Source: Antedon mediterranea
Lineage: Eukaryota; Echinodermata; Crinoidea; Comatulida; Antedonidae
NCBI RefSeq assembly: GCF_964355755.1
Contig: NC_092679.1
Location: 8,868,001 to 8,932,000 of the forward strand
Direction of reading: 5' to 3'
Length of the DNA: 64,000 nucleotides
Every line of letters begins with the position of its first letter. Positions within the stretch are counted from its first letter, which is position 1. Under the pieces are notes generated by a model. The model was not told the origin of the DNA and ran no database searches. It saw nothing but the letters and a program-made list of their open reading frames with translations. Shown piece by piece: positions 34,741 through 46,735 of this stretch. The position numbers and the translations under genes are program-made.

Positions 34741-37700
34741 TTGGTGTTTTTATGTTAACAAGTTTTTTTTGAAAATCACAAAATGGTCTAAAACGTCTCC
34801 AAATGCGATTTGAAGCTATTCTGTACACTTTGATGTTTTTATGTTAACAAGTTTTTTCGAAAATCACAAAATGGTCTAAAACGTCTACAAATGCGATTTG
34901 AAGCTATTCTAAGCACTTTTGTGTTTTTATGTTAACAAGTTTTTTCGAAAATCACAAAATGGTCTAAAACGTCTGCAAATGCGATTTGAAGCTATTCTTA
35001 GCACATTGGTGTTTTTATTTAAACAAATTTTTTCGAAACTCACAAAATGGTCTAAAACGTCTCCAAATGCGATTTGAAGCTATTTTAAGCACTTTGGTGT
35101 TTTTGTGTTAACAAGTTTTTCTAAATGCTCAAAATGGTCTAAAACGTTTTTAAACACGATATTAAGCTATTTTGTGCTCTTTGATGTTTTTTTGTGAAAA
35201 GTTTTAGCGAAATGCTCAAAATGGTCTAAAACGATTTCTAATGTGATTTTAAGCACTTTGATGTTTTTATGTTAACTAGTTTTTTCGAAAATCAAAAATG
35301 GTCTAAAACGTCTCCAAATGTGATTTGAAGCTATTCTAAGCACTTTGGTGTTTTTATGTTAACAGTTTTTTCGAAAATCACAAAATGGTCTAAAACGTTT
35401 CCAAATGCGATTTGAAGCTATTCTGTACACTTTGATGTTTTTATGGTAACAAGTTTTTTAGAAAATCACAAAATGGTCTAAAACATCTCCAAATGCGATT
35501 TAAAGCTATTTTAAGCACTTTTGTGTTTTTGTGTAACCAAGTTTTTTCGAAAATCACAAAAGGGTCTAAAATGTCTCTAAATGCGATTTGAAGCTACTCT
35601 AAGCACTTTGGTGTTTTTATGTTAACAAGTTTTTTCGAAAATCAATAAATGGTCTAAAATTTCTCCAAATGCGATTTGAAGCTATTCTGTACACTTTACT
35701 GTTTTGTGTGAAAAATGTTTGTCGAAATCCTCAAAATGGTCAAAAACGTTTTTAAATACGATATTAAGCTATTTTGTGCTCTTTGATGTTTTTGTGTGAA
35801 AAGTTTTATCGAAATACTCAAAATGGTCTAAAACGGTTTCTAATGTGATTTTAAGCACTTTGATGTTTTTGTGTAACCAAGTTTTTTCGAAAATCACAAA
35901 ATGGTCTAAAATGTCTCCAAATGCGATTTGAAGCTATTCTAAGCACTTTGGTGTTTTTATGGAAACAATTTTTTTCGAAAATCACAAAATGGTCTAAAAC
36001 GTCTCCAATAGCAATTTGAAGCTTTTCTGTACACTTTGGTGTTTTTATGTTAACAAGTTTTTTCGAAAATCACAAAATGGTCTAAAACGTCTCCCAATGC
36101 GATTTGAAGCTATTCTGTACACTTTGATGTTTTTATGTTAACAAGTTTTTTATAAAATCACAAAATGGTCTAAAACGTCTCCAAATGCGATTTGAAGCTA
36201 TTCTGTACACTTTGATGTTTTTATGTTAACAAGTTTTTTCGAAAATCACAAAATGGTCTAAAACGTCTCCAAATGCGATTTGAAGCTATTTTAAGCACTT
36301 TGGTGTTTTTGTGTTAACAAGTTTTTCGAAATGCTCAAAATGGTCTAAAACGTCTCCAAATGCGATTTGAAGCTATTCTAAGCACTTTGGTGTTTTTATG
36401 TTAACAAGTTTTTTCGAAAATCACAAAATGGTATAAAACGTCTCCAAATGCGATTTGAAGCTATTCTAAGCACTTTGGTGTTTTTATGTTAACAAGTTTT
36501 TTCGAAAATCACAAAATGGTCTAAAACGTTTCCAAATGCGATTTGAAGCTATTCTGTACACTTTGATGTTTTGTGTGAAAATTTTCTTTCGAAATGCTCA
36601 AAATGGTCAAAAACGTTTTTAAATACGATATTAAGCTACTTTGTGCTCTTTGATGTTTTTGTGTGAAATGTTTTATCGAAATGCTCAAAATGGTCTAAAA
36701 CGGTTTCTAATGTGATTTCAAGCACTTTGATGTTTTTGTGTAACCAAGTTTTTCGAAAATCACAAAATTGTCTAAAACGTCTCCAAATGCGATTTGAAGC
36801 TATTCTGTACACTTTGATGTTTTTATGTTAACAAGTTTTTCGAAAATCACAAAATGGTCTAAAACGTCTCCAAATGCGATTTTAAGCTATTCTAAGCACT
36901 TTGGTGTTTTTATGTTAACAAGTTTTTTTGAAAATCACAAAATGGTCTAAAACGTCTCTAAATGCGATTTGAAGCTTTTCTGTACACTTTGATGTTTTTA
37001 TGTTAACAACTTTTTTCGAAAATCACAAAATGGTCTAAAATGTCTCCAAATGCGATTTGAAGCTATTCTAAGCACTTTGGTGTTTTTATGGAAACAATTT
37101 TTTTCGAAAATCACAAAATGGTCTAAAACGTCTCCAATAGCGATTTGAAGCTTTTCTGTACACTTTGGTGTTTTTATGTTAACAAGTTTTTTCGAAAATC
37201 ACAAAATGGTCTAAAACGTCTACAAATGCGATTTGAAGCTATTCTGTACACTTTGATGTTTTTATGTTAACAAGTTTTTTCGAAAATCACAAAATGGTCT
37301 AAAACGTTTCCAAATGCGATTTGAAGCTATTCTGTACACTTTGATGTTTTGTGTGAAAATTTTCTGTCGAAATGCTCAAAATGGTCAAAAACGTTTTTAA
37401 ATACGATATTAAGCTACTTTGTGCTCTTTGATGTTTTTGTGTGAAATGTTTTATCGAAATGCTCAAAATGGTCTAAAACGGTTTCTAATGTGATTTCAAG
37501 CACTTTGATGTTTTTGTATAACCAAGTTTTTCGAAAATCACAAAATTGTCTAAAACGTCTCCAAATGCAATTTGAAGCTATTCTGTACACTTTGATGTTT
37601 TTATGTTAACAAGTTTTTCGAAAATCACAAAATGGTCTAAAACGTCTCCAAATGCGATTTTAAGCTATTCTAAGCACTTTGGTGTTTTTATGTTAACAAG

Positions 37701-39850
37701 TTTTTCGAAAATCACAAAATTGTCTAAAACGTCTCCAAATGCGATTTGAAGCTATTCTGTACACTTTGATGTTTTTATGTTAACAAGTATTTTAGAAAAT
37801 CACAAAATGGTCTATAATGTCTCTAAATGCGATTTGAAGCTATTCTAAGCACTTTGGTGTTTTTATGTTAACAAGTTTTTTTCGAAAATCACAAAATGGT
37901 CTAAAACGTCTCCAAATGCGATTTGAAGCTATTTTAAGCACTTTGGTGTTTTTGTGTTAACAAGTTTTTCGAAATGCTCAAAATGGTCTAAAACGTCTCC
38001 AAATGCGATTTGAAGCTATTCTAAGCACTTTGGTGTTTTTATGTTAACAAGTTTTTTCGAAAATCACAAAATGGTCTAAAACGTCTCCAAATGCGGTTTT
38101 AAGCTATTCTGTACACTTTGGTGTTTTTATGTTAACAAGTTTTTTTCGAAAATCACAAAATGGTCTAAAACGTCTCCAAATGCGATTTGAAGCTATTCTG
38201 TACACTTTGATGTTTTTATGTTAACAAGTTTTTTCGAAAATCACAAAATGGTCTAAAACGTCTACAAATGCGATTTGAAGCTATTCTAAGCACTTTTGTG
38301 TTTTTATGTTAACAAGTTTTTTCGAAAATCACAAAATGGTCTAAAACGTCTGCAAATGCGATTTGAAGCTATTCTTAGCACATTGGTGTTTTTATTTAAA
38401 CAAATTTTTTCGAAACTCACAAAATGGTCTAAAACGTCTCCAGATGCGATTTGAAGCTATTTTAAGCACTTTGGTGTTTTTGTGTTAACAAGTTTTTCTA
38501 AATGCTCAAAATGGTCTAAAACGTTTTTAAACACGATATTAAGCTATTTTGTGCTCTTTGATGTTTTTTTGTGAAAAGTTTTAGCGAAATGCTCAAAATG
38601 GTCTAAAACGATTTCTAATGTGATTTTAAGCACTTTGATGTTTTTATGTTAACTAGTTTTTTCGAAAATCAAAAATGGTCTAAAACGTCTCCAAATGTGA
38701 TTTGAAGCTATTCTAAGCACTTTGGTGTTTTTATGTTAACAGTTTTTTCGAAAATCACAAAATGGTCTAAAACGTTTCCAAATGCGATTTGAAGCTATTC
38801 TGTACACTTTGATGTTTTTATGGTAACAAGTTTTTTAGAAAATCACAAAATGGTCTAAAACATCTCCAAATGCGATTTAAAGCTATTTTAAGCACTTTTG
38901 TGTTTTTGTGTAACCAAGTTTTTTCGAAAATCACAAAAGGGTCTAAAATGTCTCTAAATGCGATTTGAAGCTACTCTAAGCACTTTGGTGTTTTTATGTT
39001 AACAAGTTTTTTCGAAAATCAATAAATGGTCTAAAATTTCTCCAAATGCGATTTGAAGCTATTCTGTACACTTTACTGTTTTGTGTGAAAAATGTTTGTC
39101 GAAATCCTCAAAATGGTCAAAAACGTTTTTAAATACGATATTAAGCTATTTTGTGCTCTTTGATGTTTTTGTGTGAAAAGTTTTATCGAAATACTCAAAA
39201 TGGTCTAAAACGGTTTCTAATGTGATTTTAAGCACTTTGATGTTTTTGTGTAACCAAGTTTTTTCGAAAATCACAAAATGGTCTAAAATGTCTCCAAATG
39301 CGATTTGAAGCTATTCTAAGCACTTTGGTGTTTTTATGGAAACAATTTTTTTCGAAAATCACAAAATGGTCTAAAACGTCTCCAATAGCAATTTGAAGCT
39401 TTTCTGTACACTTTTGGTGTTTTTATGTTAACAAGTTTTTTCGAAAATCACAAAATGGTCTAAAACGTCTCCCAATGCGATTTGAAGCTATTCTGTACAC
39501 TTTGATGTTTTTATGTTAACAAGTTTTTTATAAAATCACAAAATGGTCTAAAACGTCTCCAAATGCGATTTGAAGCTATTCTGTACACTTTGATGTTTTT
39601 ATGTTAACAAGTTTTTTCGAAAATCACAAAATGGTCTAAAACGTCTCCAAATGCGATTTGAAGCTATTTTAAGCACTTTGGTGTTTTTGTGTTCACAAGT
39701 TTTTCGAAATGCTCAAAATGGTCTAAAACGTCTCCAAATGCGATTTGAAGCTATTCTAAGCACTTTGGTGTTTTTATGTTAACAAGTTTTTTCGAAAATC
39801 ACAAAATGGTATAAAACGTCTCCAAATGCGATTTGAAGCTATTCTGTACA
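34320..39850 (+). repeat. Tandem higher-order repeat, 3377 bp x about 1.6
   Basis: Units start near 34320 and 37697. Markers TATTTTAGAA at 34411 and 37788, GCGGTTTT at 34716 and 38093, and CAATAAATGG at 35643 and 39020 all give 3377 bp. One extra T near 39411 (CACTTTTGGTG) shifts the offset to 3378 afterwards. The second unit ends near 39850 where it joins a cassette X. Related blocks lie at about 4621 and 48424. Confidence 0.8.
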
Positions 39851-42800
39851 CTTTGATGTTTTGTGTGAAAATTTTCTGTCGAAATGCTCAAAATGGTCAA
39901 AAACGTTTTTAAATACGATATTAAGCTACTTTGTGCTCTTTGATGTTTTTGTGTGAAATGTTTTATCGAAATGCTCAAAATGGTCTAAAACGGTTTCTAA
40001 TGTGATTTCAAGCACTTTGATGTTTTTGTATAACCAAGTTTTTCGAAAATCACAAAATTGTCTAAAACGTCTCCAAATGCAATTTGAAGCTATTCTGTAC
40101 ACTTTGATGTTTTTATGTTAACAAGTTTTTCGAAAATCACAAAATGGTCTAAAACGTCTCCAAATGCGATTTTAAGCTATTCTAAGCACTTTGGTGTTTT
40201 TATGTTAACAAGTTTTTCGAAAATCACAAAATTGTCTAAAACGTCTCCAAATGCGATTTGAAGCTATTCTGTACACTTTGATGTTTTTATGTTAACAACT
40301 TTTTTCGAAAATCACAAAATGGTCTAAAATGTCTCCAAAATGCGATTTGAAGTTATTCTAAGCACTTTGGTGTTTTTATGGAAACAATTTTTTTCGAAAA
40401 TCACAAAATGGTCTAAAACGTCTCCAATAGCGATTTGAAGCTTTTCTGTACACTTTGGTGTTTTTATGTTAACAAGTTTTTTCGAAAATCACAAAATGGT
40501 CTAAAACGTCTACAAATGCGATTTGAAGCTATTCTAAGCACTTTTGTGTTTTTATGTTAACAAGTTTTTTCGAAAATCACAAAATGGTCTAAAACGTCTG
40601 CAAATGCGATTTGAAGCTATTCTTAGCACATTGGTGTTTTTATTTAAACAAATTTTTTCGAAACTCACAAAATGGTCTAAAACGTCTCCAAATGCGATTG
40701 CAAGCTATTTTAAGCACTTTGGTATTTTTGTGTTAACAAGTTTTTCGAAATGCTCAAAATGGTCTAAAACGTTTTTAAACACGATATTAAGCTATTTTGT
40801 GCTCTTTGATTTTTTTTGTGAAAAGTTTTAGCGAAATGCTCAAAATGGTCTAAAACGATTTCTAATGTGATTTTAAGGACTTTGATGTTTTTATGTTAAC
40901 TAGTTTTTTCGAAAATCACAAAATGGTCTAAAACGTCTCCAAATGCGATTTGAAGCTATTCTAAGCACTTTGGTGTTTTTATGTTAACAAGTTTTTTGGA
41001 AAATCACAAAATGGTATAAAACGTCTCCAAATGCGATTTGAAGCTATTCTAAGCACTTTGGTGTTTTTATGTTAACAAGTTTTTTCGAAAATCACAAAAT
41101 GGTCTAAAACGTCTCCAAATGCGATTTGAAGATATTTTAAGCACTTTGGTGTTTTTGTGTTAACAAGTTTTTCGAAATGCTCAAAATGGTCTAAAACGTC
41201 TCCAAATGCGATTTGAAGCTATTCTAAGCACTTTGGTGTTTTTATGTTAACAAGTTTTTTCAAAAATCACAAAATGGTCTAAAACGTTTCCAAATGCGAT
41301 TTGAAGCTATTCTGTACACTTTGATGTTTTGTGTGAAAATTTTCTGTCGAAATGCTCAAAATGGTCAAAAACGTTTTTAAATACGATATTAAGCTACTTT
41401 GTGCTCTTTGATGTTTTTGTGTGAAATGTTTTATCGAAATGCTCAAAATGGTCTAAAACGGTTTCTAATGTGATTTCAAGCACTTTGATGTTTTTGTGTA
41501 ACCAAGTTTTTCGAAAATCACAAAATTTTCTAAAACTTCTCCAAATGCGATTTGAAGCTATTCTGTACACTTTGATGTTTTTATGTTAACAAGTTTTTCG
41601 AAAATCACAAAATGGTCTAAAACGTCTCCAAATGCGATTTTAAGCTATTCTAAGCACTTTGGTGTTTTTATGGTAACAAGTTTTTTTGAAAATCACAAAA
41701 TGGTCTAAAACGTCTCTAAATGCGATTTGAAGCTTTTCTGTACACTTTGATGTTTTTATGTTAACAAGTTTTTTCGAAAATCACAAAATGGTCTAAAATG
41801 TCTCCAAATGCGATTTGAAGCTATTCTAAGCACTTTGGTGTTTTTATGGAAACAATTTTTTTCGAAAATCACAAAATGGTCTAAAACGTCTCCAAATGTG
41901 ATTTGAAGCTATTCTGTACACTTTGATGTTTTTATGTTAACAAGTTTTTTCGAAAATCACAAAATGGTCTAAAACGTCTACAAATGCGATTTGAAGCTAA
42001 TCTGTACACTTTGATGTTTTTATGTTAACAAGTTTTTTAGAAAATCACAAAATGGTCTAAAACGTCTCCAAATGCGATTTGAAGCTATTCTGTACACTTT
42101 GATGTTTTGTGTGAAAATTTTCTGTCGAAATGCTCAAAATGGTCAAAAACGTTTTTAAATACGATATTAAGCTACTTTGTGCTCTTTGATGTTTTTGTGT
42201 GAAATGTTTTATCGAAATGCTCAAAATGGTCTAAAATGGTTTCTAATGTGATTTCAAGCACTTTGATGTTTTTGTATAACCAAGTTTTTCGAAAATCACA
42301 AAATTGTCTAAAACGTCTCCAAATGCGATTTGAAGCTATTCTGTACACTTTGATGTTTTTATGTTAACAAGTTTTTCGAAAATCACAAAATGGTCTAAAA
42401 CGTCTCCAAATGCGATTTTAAGCTATTCTAAGCACTTTGGTGTTTTTATGTTAACAAGTTTTTCGAAAATCACAAAATGGTCTAAAACGTCTCCAAATGC
42501 GATTTGAAGCTATTCTGTACACTTTGATGTTTTTATGTTAACAAGTTTTTTCGAAAATCAAAAATGGTCTAAAACGTCTACAAATGCGATTTGAAGCTAT
42601 TCTAAGCACTTTTGTGTTTTTATGTTAACAAGTTTTTTCGAAAATCACAAAATGGTCTAAAACGTCTGCAAATGCGATTTGAAGCTATTCTTAGCACATT
42701 GGTGTTTTTATTTAAACAAATTTTTTCGAAACTCACAAAATGGTCTAAAACGTCTCCAAATGCGATTTGAAGCTATTTTAAGCACTTTGGTGTTTTTGTG

Positions 42801-42945
42801 TTAACAAGTTTTTCGAAATGCTCAAAATGGTCTAAAACGTTTTTAAACACGATATTAAGCTATTTTGTGCTCTTTGATATTTTTTTGTGAAAAGTTTTAG
42901 CGAAATGCTCAAAATGGTGTAAAACGATTTCTAATGTGATTTTAA

Positions 42946-43571
42946 AGACCCCTTCCCTGCAATTTTGGACGTTTTTTGGAAAATAATACATATATATCAC
43001 TTTAAAAACATTAAACCATGTCATTCCTTGTCTTAAATGTACGTTTTATGGTAAATTATGATAAAAAGTGAGAAACAATGCACTACCTAAGTAGCTCGCG
43101 GCGATCGACCTCTCGTGGACGGTCTTAGGCCTAGCCTAGCTAGGCTTAGTTTTGTAGGCCTAGCTGGTAAACATCGATAACGTACGAACATCGTACGCTA
43201 GCTATATACCTAGCCTGACGTTGTATAGTTGCTGCATTAATTGTCTTTTTATTTTTGCCAGACTCCGTTGATACAAATTGGGGAAAACCCGGTATTTTCG
43301 CTGAAAAGTTAGGAGTCTTCCATTTGTTTTGGCTTCACGATCGATCGAAAAGTGGGCGAATTACAGGTGAAAAACAAAAATATCAATCCGCGCGCAATGC
43401 ATTTTGGGATTTATAGCGGGCCGCTATAATTATTAGAATCGATTTATTTTTCACATTTTTAACCGTTTAAAGACGAAAAAAGTTATCGCAATATGACCAT
43501 ATAGTATTATTTTTACATTAAATATAGTTTGTGATCTTAAATTAGATCTAAAAAACGTAGGGAATAGGGCT
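42946..43571. mobile_element. 626-bp TTAA-flanked MITE-like element, copy 4
   Basis: TTAA at 42942-42945 and 43572-43575 flanks it. It shares the TTCACG and GCGCGC variants with copies 2, 3 and 5. Private changes are GTCTTTTTATT in the pyrimidine tract and A at 43566 in the right inverted repeat. Its left flank also has a private GATATTTTTTTG change. Confidence 0.8.
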
Positions 43572-43575
43572 TTAA

Positions 43576-46101
43576 GCACTTTGATGTTTTTATGTTAACT
43601 AGTTTTTTCGAAAATCACAAAATGGTCTAAAACGTCTCCAAATGTAATTTGAAGCTATTCTAAGCACTTGGGTGTTTTTATGTAAACAGTTTTTTCGAAA
43701 ATCACAAAATGGTCTAAAACGTTTCCAAATGCGATTTGAAGCTATTCTGTACACTTTGATGCTTTTATGGTAACAAGTTTTTTCAAAAATCACAAAATGG
43801 TCTAAAATGTCTCCAAATGCGATTTGAAGCTATTCTAAGCACTTTGGTGTTTTTATGGAAACAATTTTTTTCGAAAATCACAAAATGGTCTAAAACGTCT
43901 CCAATAGCAATTTGAAGCTTTTCTGTACACTTTGGTGTTTTTATGTTAACAAGTTTTTTCGAAAATCACAAAATGGTCTAAAACGTTTCCAAATGCGATT
44001 TGAAGCTATTCTGTACACTTTGATGCTTTTATGGTAACAAGTTTTTTAGAAAATCACAAAATGGTCTAAAACATCTCCAAATGCGATTTAAAGCTATTTT
44101 AAGCACTTTTGTGTTTTTGTGTAACCAAGTTTTTTCGAAAATCACAAAAGGGTCAAAAATGTCTCTAAATGCGATTTGAAGCTACTCAAAAAGCGATTTG
44201 AAGCTTTTCTGTACACTTTGGTGTTTTTATGTTAACAAGTTTTTTCGAAAATCACAAAATGGTCTAAAACGTCTCCAAATGCGTTTTGAAGCTATTTTAA
44301 GCACTTTGGTGTTTTTATCTTAACAAGTTTTTTCGAAAATCACAAAATGGTCTAAAACGTCTTCAAATGCGATTGAAGCTATTCTAAGCCCTTTGGTGTT
44401 TTTATGTTAACAAGTTTTTTCAAAAATCACAAAACGGTCTAAAACGTCTCCAAATGCGATTTGAAGCTATTCTGTACACTTTGATGTTTTTATGTTAACA
44501 AGTTTTTTCAAAAAACACAAAATGGTCTAAAACGTTTCCAAATGCGATTTGAAGCTATTCTGTACACTTTGATGTTTTGTGTGAAAATTTTCTGTCGAAA
44601 TGTTCAAAATGGTCAAAAACGTTTTTAAATACGATATTAAGCTACTTTGTGCTCTTTGATGTTTTTGTGTGAAAAGTTTTATCGAAATGCTCAAAATGGT
44701 CTAAAACGGTTTCTAATGTGATTTCAAGCACTTTGATGTTTTTGTGTAACCAAGTTTTTCGAAAATCACAAAATTGTCTAAAACGTCTCCAAATGCGATT
44801 TGAAGCTATTCTGTACACTTTGATGTTTTTATGTTAACAAGTTTTTTCGAAAATCACAAAAGAGTCTAAAATATCTCGAAATGCGATTTGAAGCTATTCT
44901 AAGCACTTTGGTGTTTTTATGTTAACAAGTTTTTTCGAAATCACAAAATGGTCTAAAATGTCTCCAAATGCGATTTGAAGCTAATCTTAGCACATTGGTG
45001 TTTTTATGTTAACAAGTTTTTTCGAAAATCACAAAATGGTCTAAAACGACTCCAAATGCGATTTGAAGCTATTCTGTATACTTTGGTGTTTTTATGTTAA
45101 CAAGTTTTTTCGAAAATCACAAAATGGTCTAAAACGTCTCCAAATGCGATTTGAAGCTATTCTAAGCACTTTGGTGTTTTTATGTTAACAAGTTTTTTAG
45201 AAAATCACAAAATGGTCTAAAACGTCTCCAAATGCGATTTGAAGCTATTCTGTACACTTTGATGTTTTGTGTGAAAATTTTCTGTCGAAATGCTCAAAAT
45301 GGTCAAAAACGTTTTTAAATACGATATTAAGCTACTTTGTGCTCTTTGATGTTTTTGTGTGAAATGTTTTATCGAAATGCTCAAAATGGTCTAAAATGGT
45401 TTCTAATGTGATTTCAAGCACTTTGATGTTTTTGTATAACCAAGTTTTTCGAAAATCACAAAATTGTCTAAAACGTCTCCAAATGCGATTTGAAGCTATT
45501 CTGTACACTTTGATGTTTTTATGTTAACAAGTTTTTCGAAAATCACAAAATGGTCTAAAACGTCTCCAAATGCGATTTTAAGCTATTCTAAGCACTTTGG
45601 TGTTTTTATGTTAACAAGTTTTTCGAAAATCACAAAATGGTCTAAAACGTCTCCAAATGCGATTTGAAGCTATTCTGTACACTTTGATGTTTTTATGTTA
45701 ACAAGTTTTTTCGAAAATCAAAAATGGTCTAAAACGTCTACAAATGCGATTTGAAGCTATTCTAAGCACTTTTGTGTTTTTATGTTAACAAGTTTTTTCG
45801 AAAATCACAAAATGGTCTAAAACGTCTGCAAATGCGATTTGAAGCTATTCTTAGCACATTGGTGTTTTTATTTAAACAAATTTTTTCGAAACTCACAAAA
45901 TGGTCTAAAACGTCTCCAAATGCGATTTGAAGCTATTTTAAGCACTTTGGTGTTTTTGTGTTAACAAGTTTTTCGAAATGCTCAAAATGGTCTAAAACGT
46001 TTTTAAACACGATATTAAGCTATTTTGTGCTCTTTGATGTTTTTTTGTGAAAAGTTTTAGCGAAATGCTCAAAATGGTGTAAAACGATTTCTAATGTGAT
46101 T
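43576..46101 (+). repeat. Satellite segment between element copies 4 and 5
   Basis: Pure satellite, 2.5 kb, with X cassettes near 44621 and 45321 and the Y near 45991 hosting copy 5. An irregular junction lies near 44187 (GCTACTC joined to AAAAAGCGATTTG), where most of a monomer is missing. The minus-strand open frame at 43599-43793 is satellite read backwards. Confidence 0.95.
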
Positions 46102-46105
46102 TTAA

Positions 46106-46731
46106 AGACCCCTTCCCTGCAATTTTGGACGTTTTTTGGAAAATAATACATATATATCACTTTAAAAACATTAAACCATGTCATTCCTTGTCTTAAATGT
46201 ACGTTTTATGGTAAATTATGATAAAAAGTGAGAAACAATGCACTACCTAAGTAGCTCGCGGCGATCGACCTCTCGTGGACGGTCTTAGGCCTAGCCTAGC
46301 TAGGCTTAGTTTTGTAGGCCTAGCTGGTAAACATCGATAACGTACGAACATCGTACGCTAGCTATATACCTAGCCTGACGTTGTATAGTTGCTGCATTAA
46401 TTGTCTTTCTATTTTTGCCAGACTCCGTTGATACAAATTGGGGAAAACCCGGTATTTTCGCTGAAAAGTTAGGAGTCTTCCATTTGTTTTGGCTTCACGA
46501 TCGATCGAAAAGTGGGCGAATTACAGGTGAAAAACAAAAATATCAATCCGCGCGCAATGCATTTTGGGATTTATAGCGGGCCGCTATAATTATTAGAATC
46601 GATTTATTTTTCACATTTTTAACCGTTTAAAGACGAAAAAAGTTATCGCAATATGACCATATAGTATTATTTTTACATTAAATATAGTTTGTGATCTTAA
46701 ATTAGATCTAAAAAACGTAGGGAATGGGGCT
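46106..46731. mobile_element. 626-bp TTAA-flanked MITE-like element, copy 5
   Basis: TTAA at 46102-46105 and 46732-46735 flanks it. By reading it looks identical to copy 2 and shares the same upstream 1.6 kb at offset 16632. Downstream it follows copy 3 instead (offset 14021, marker CGAATTGCTC at 33098 and 47119), so the two flanks have different closest relatives. Confidence 0.8.
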
Positions 46732-46735
46732 TTAA

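Larger units (their letters stand above)
32715..42941 (+). repeat. Satellite array, 10.2-kb segment
   Basis: Uninterrupted satellite between copies 3 and 4. X cassettes lie near 35751, 36611, 37391, 39131, 39911, 41371 and 42151. Unfilled Y cassettes lie near 35141, 38521 and 40771, and the Y at 42841 hosts copy 4. The first part (to about 34035) matches the sequence after copy 5 at offset 14021. From about 34320 it matches 47637 onward at offset 13317. It contains the 704-bp and 3377-bp tandem repeats. The open frame at 40544 is read-through of repeats. Confidence 0.95.

Noticed and set aside
43599-43793. Minus-strand 64-codon open frame
   Set aside because: It is the complement of three satellite monomers just right of element copy 4, and repeats internally with the monomer.
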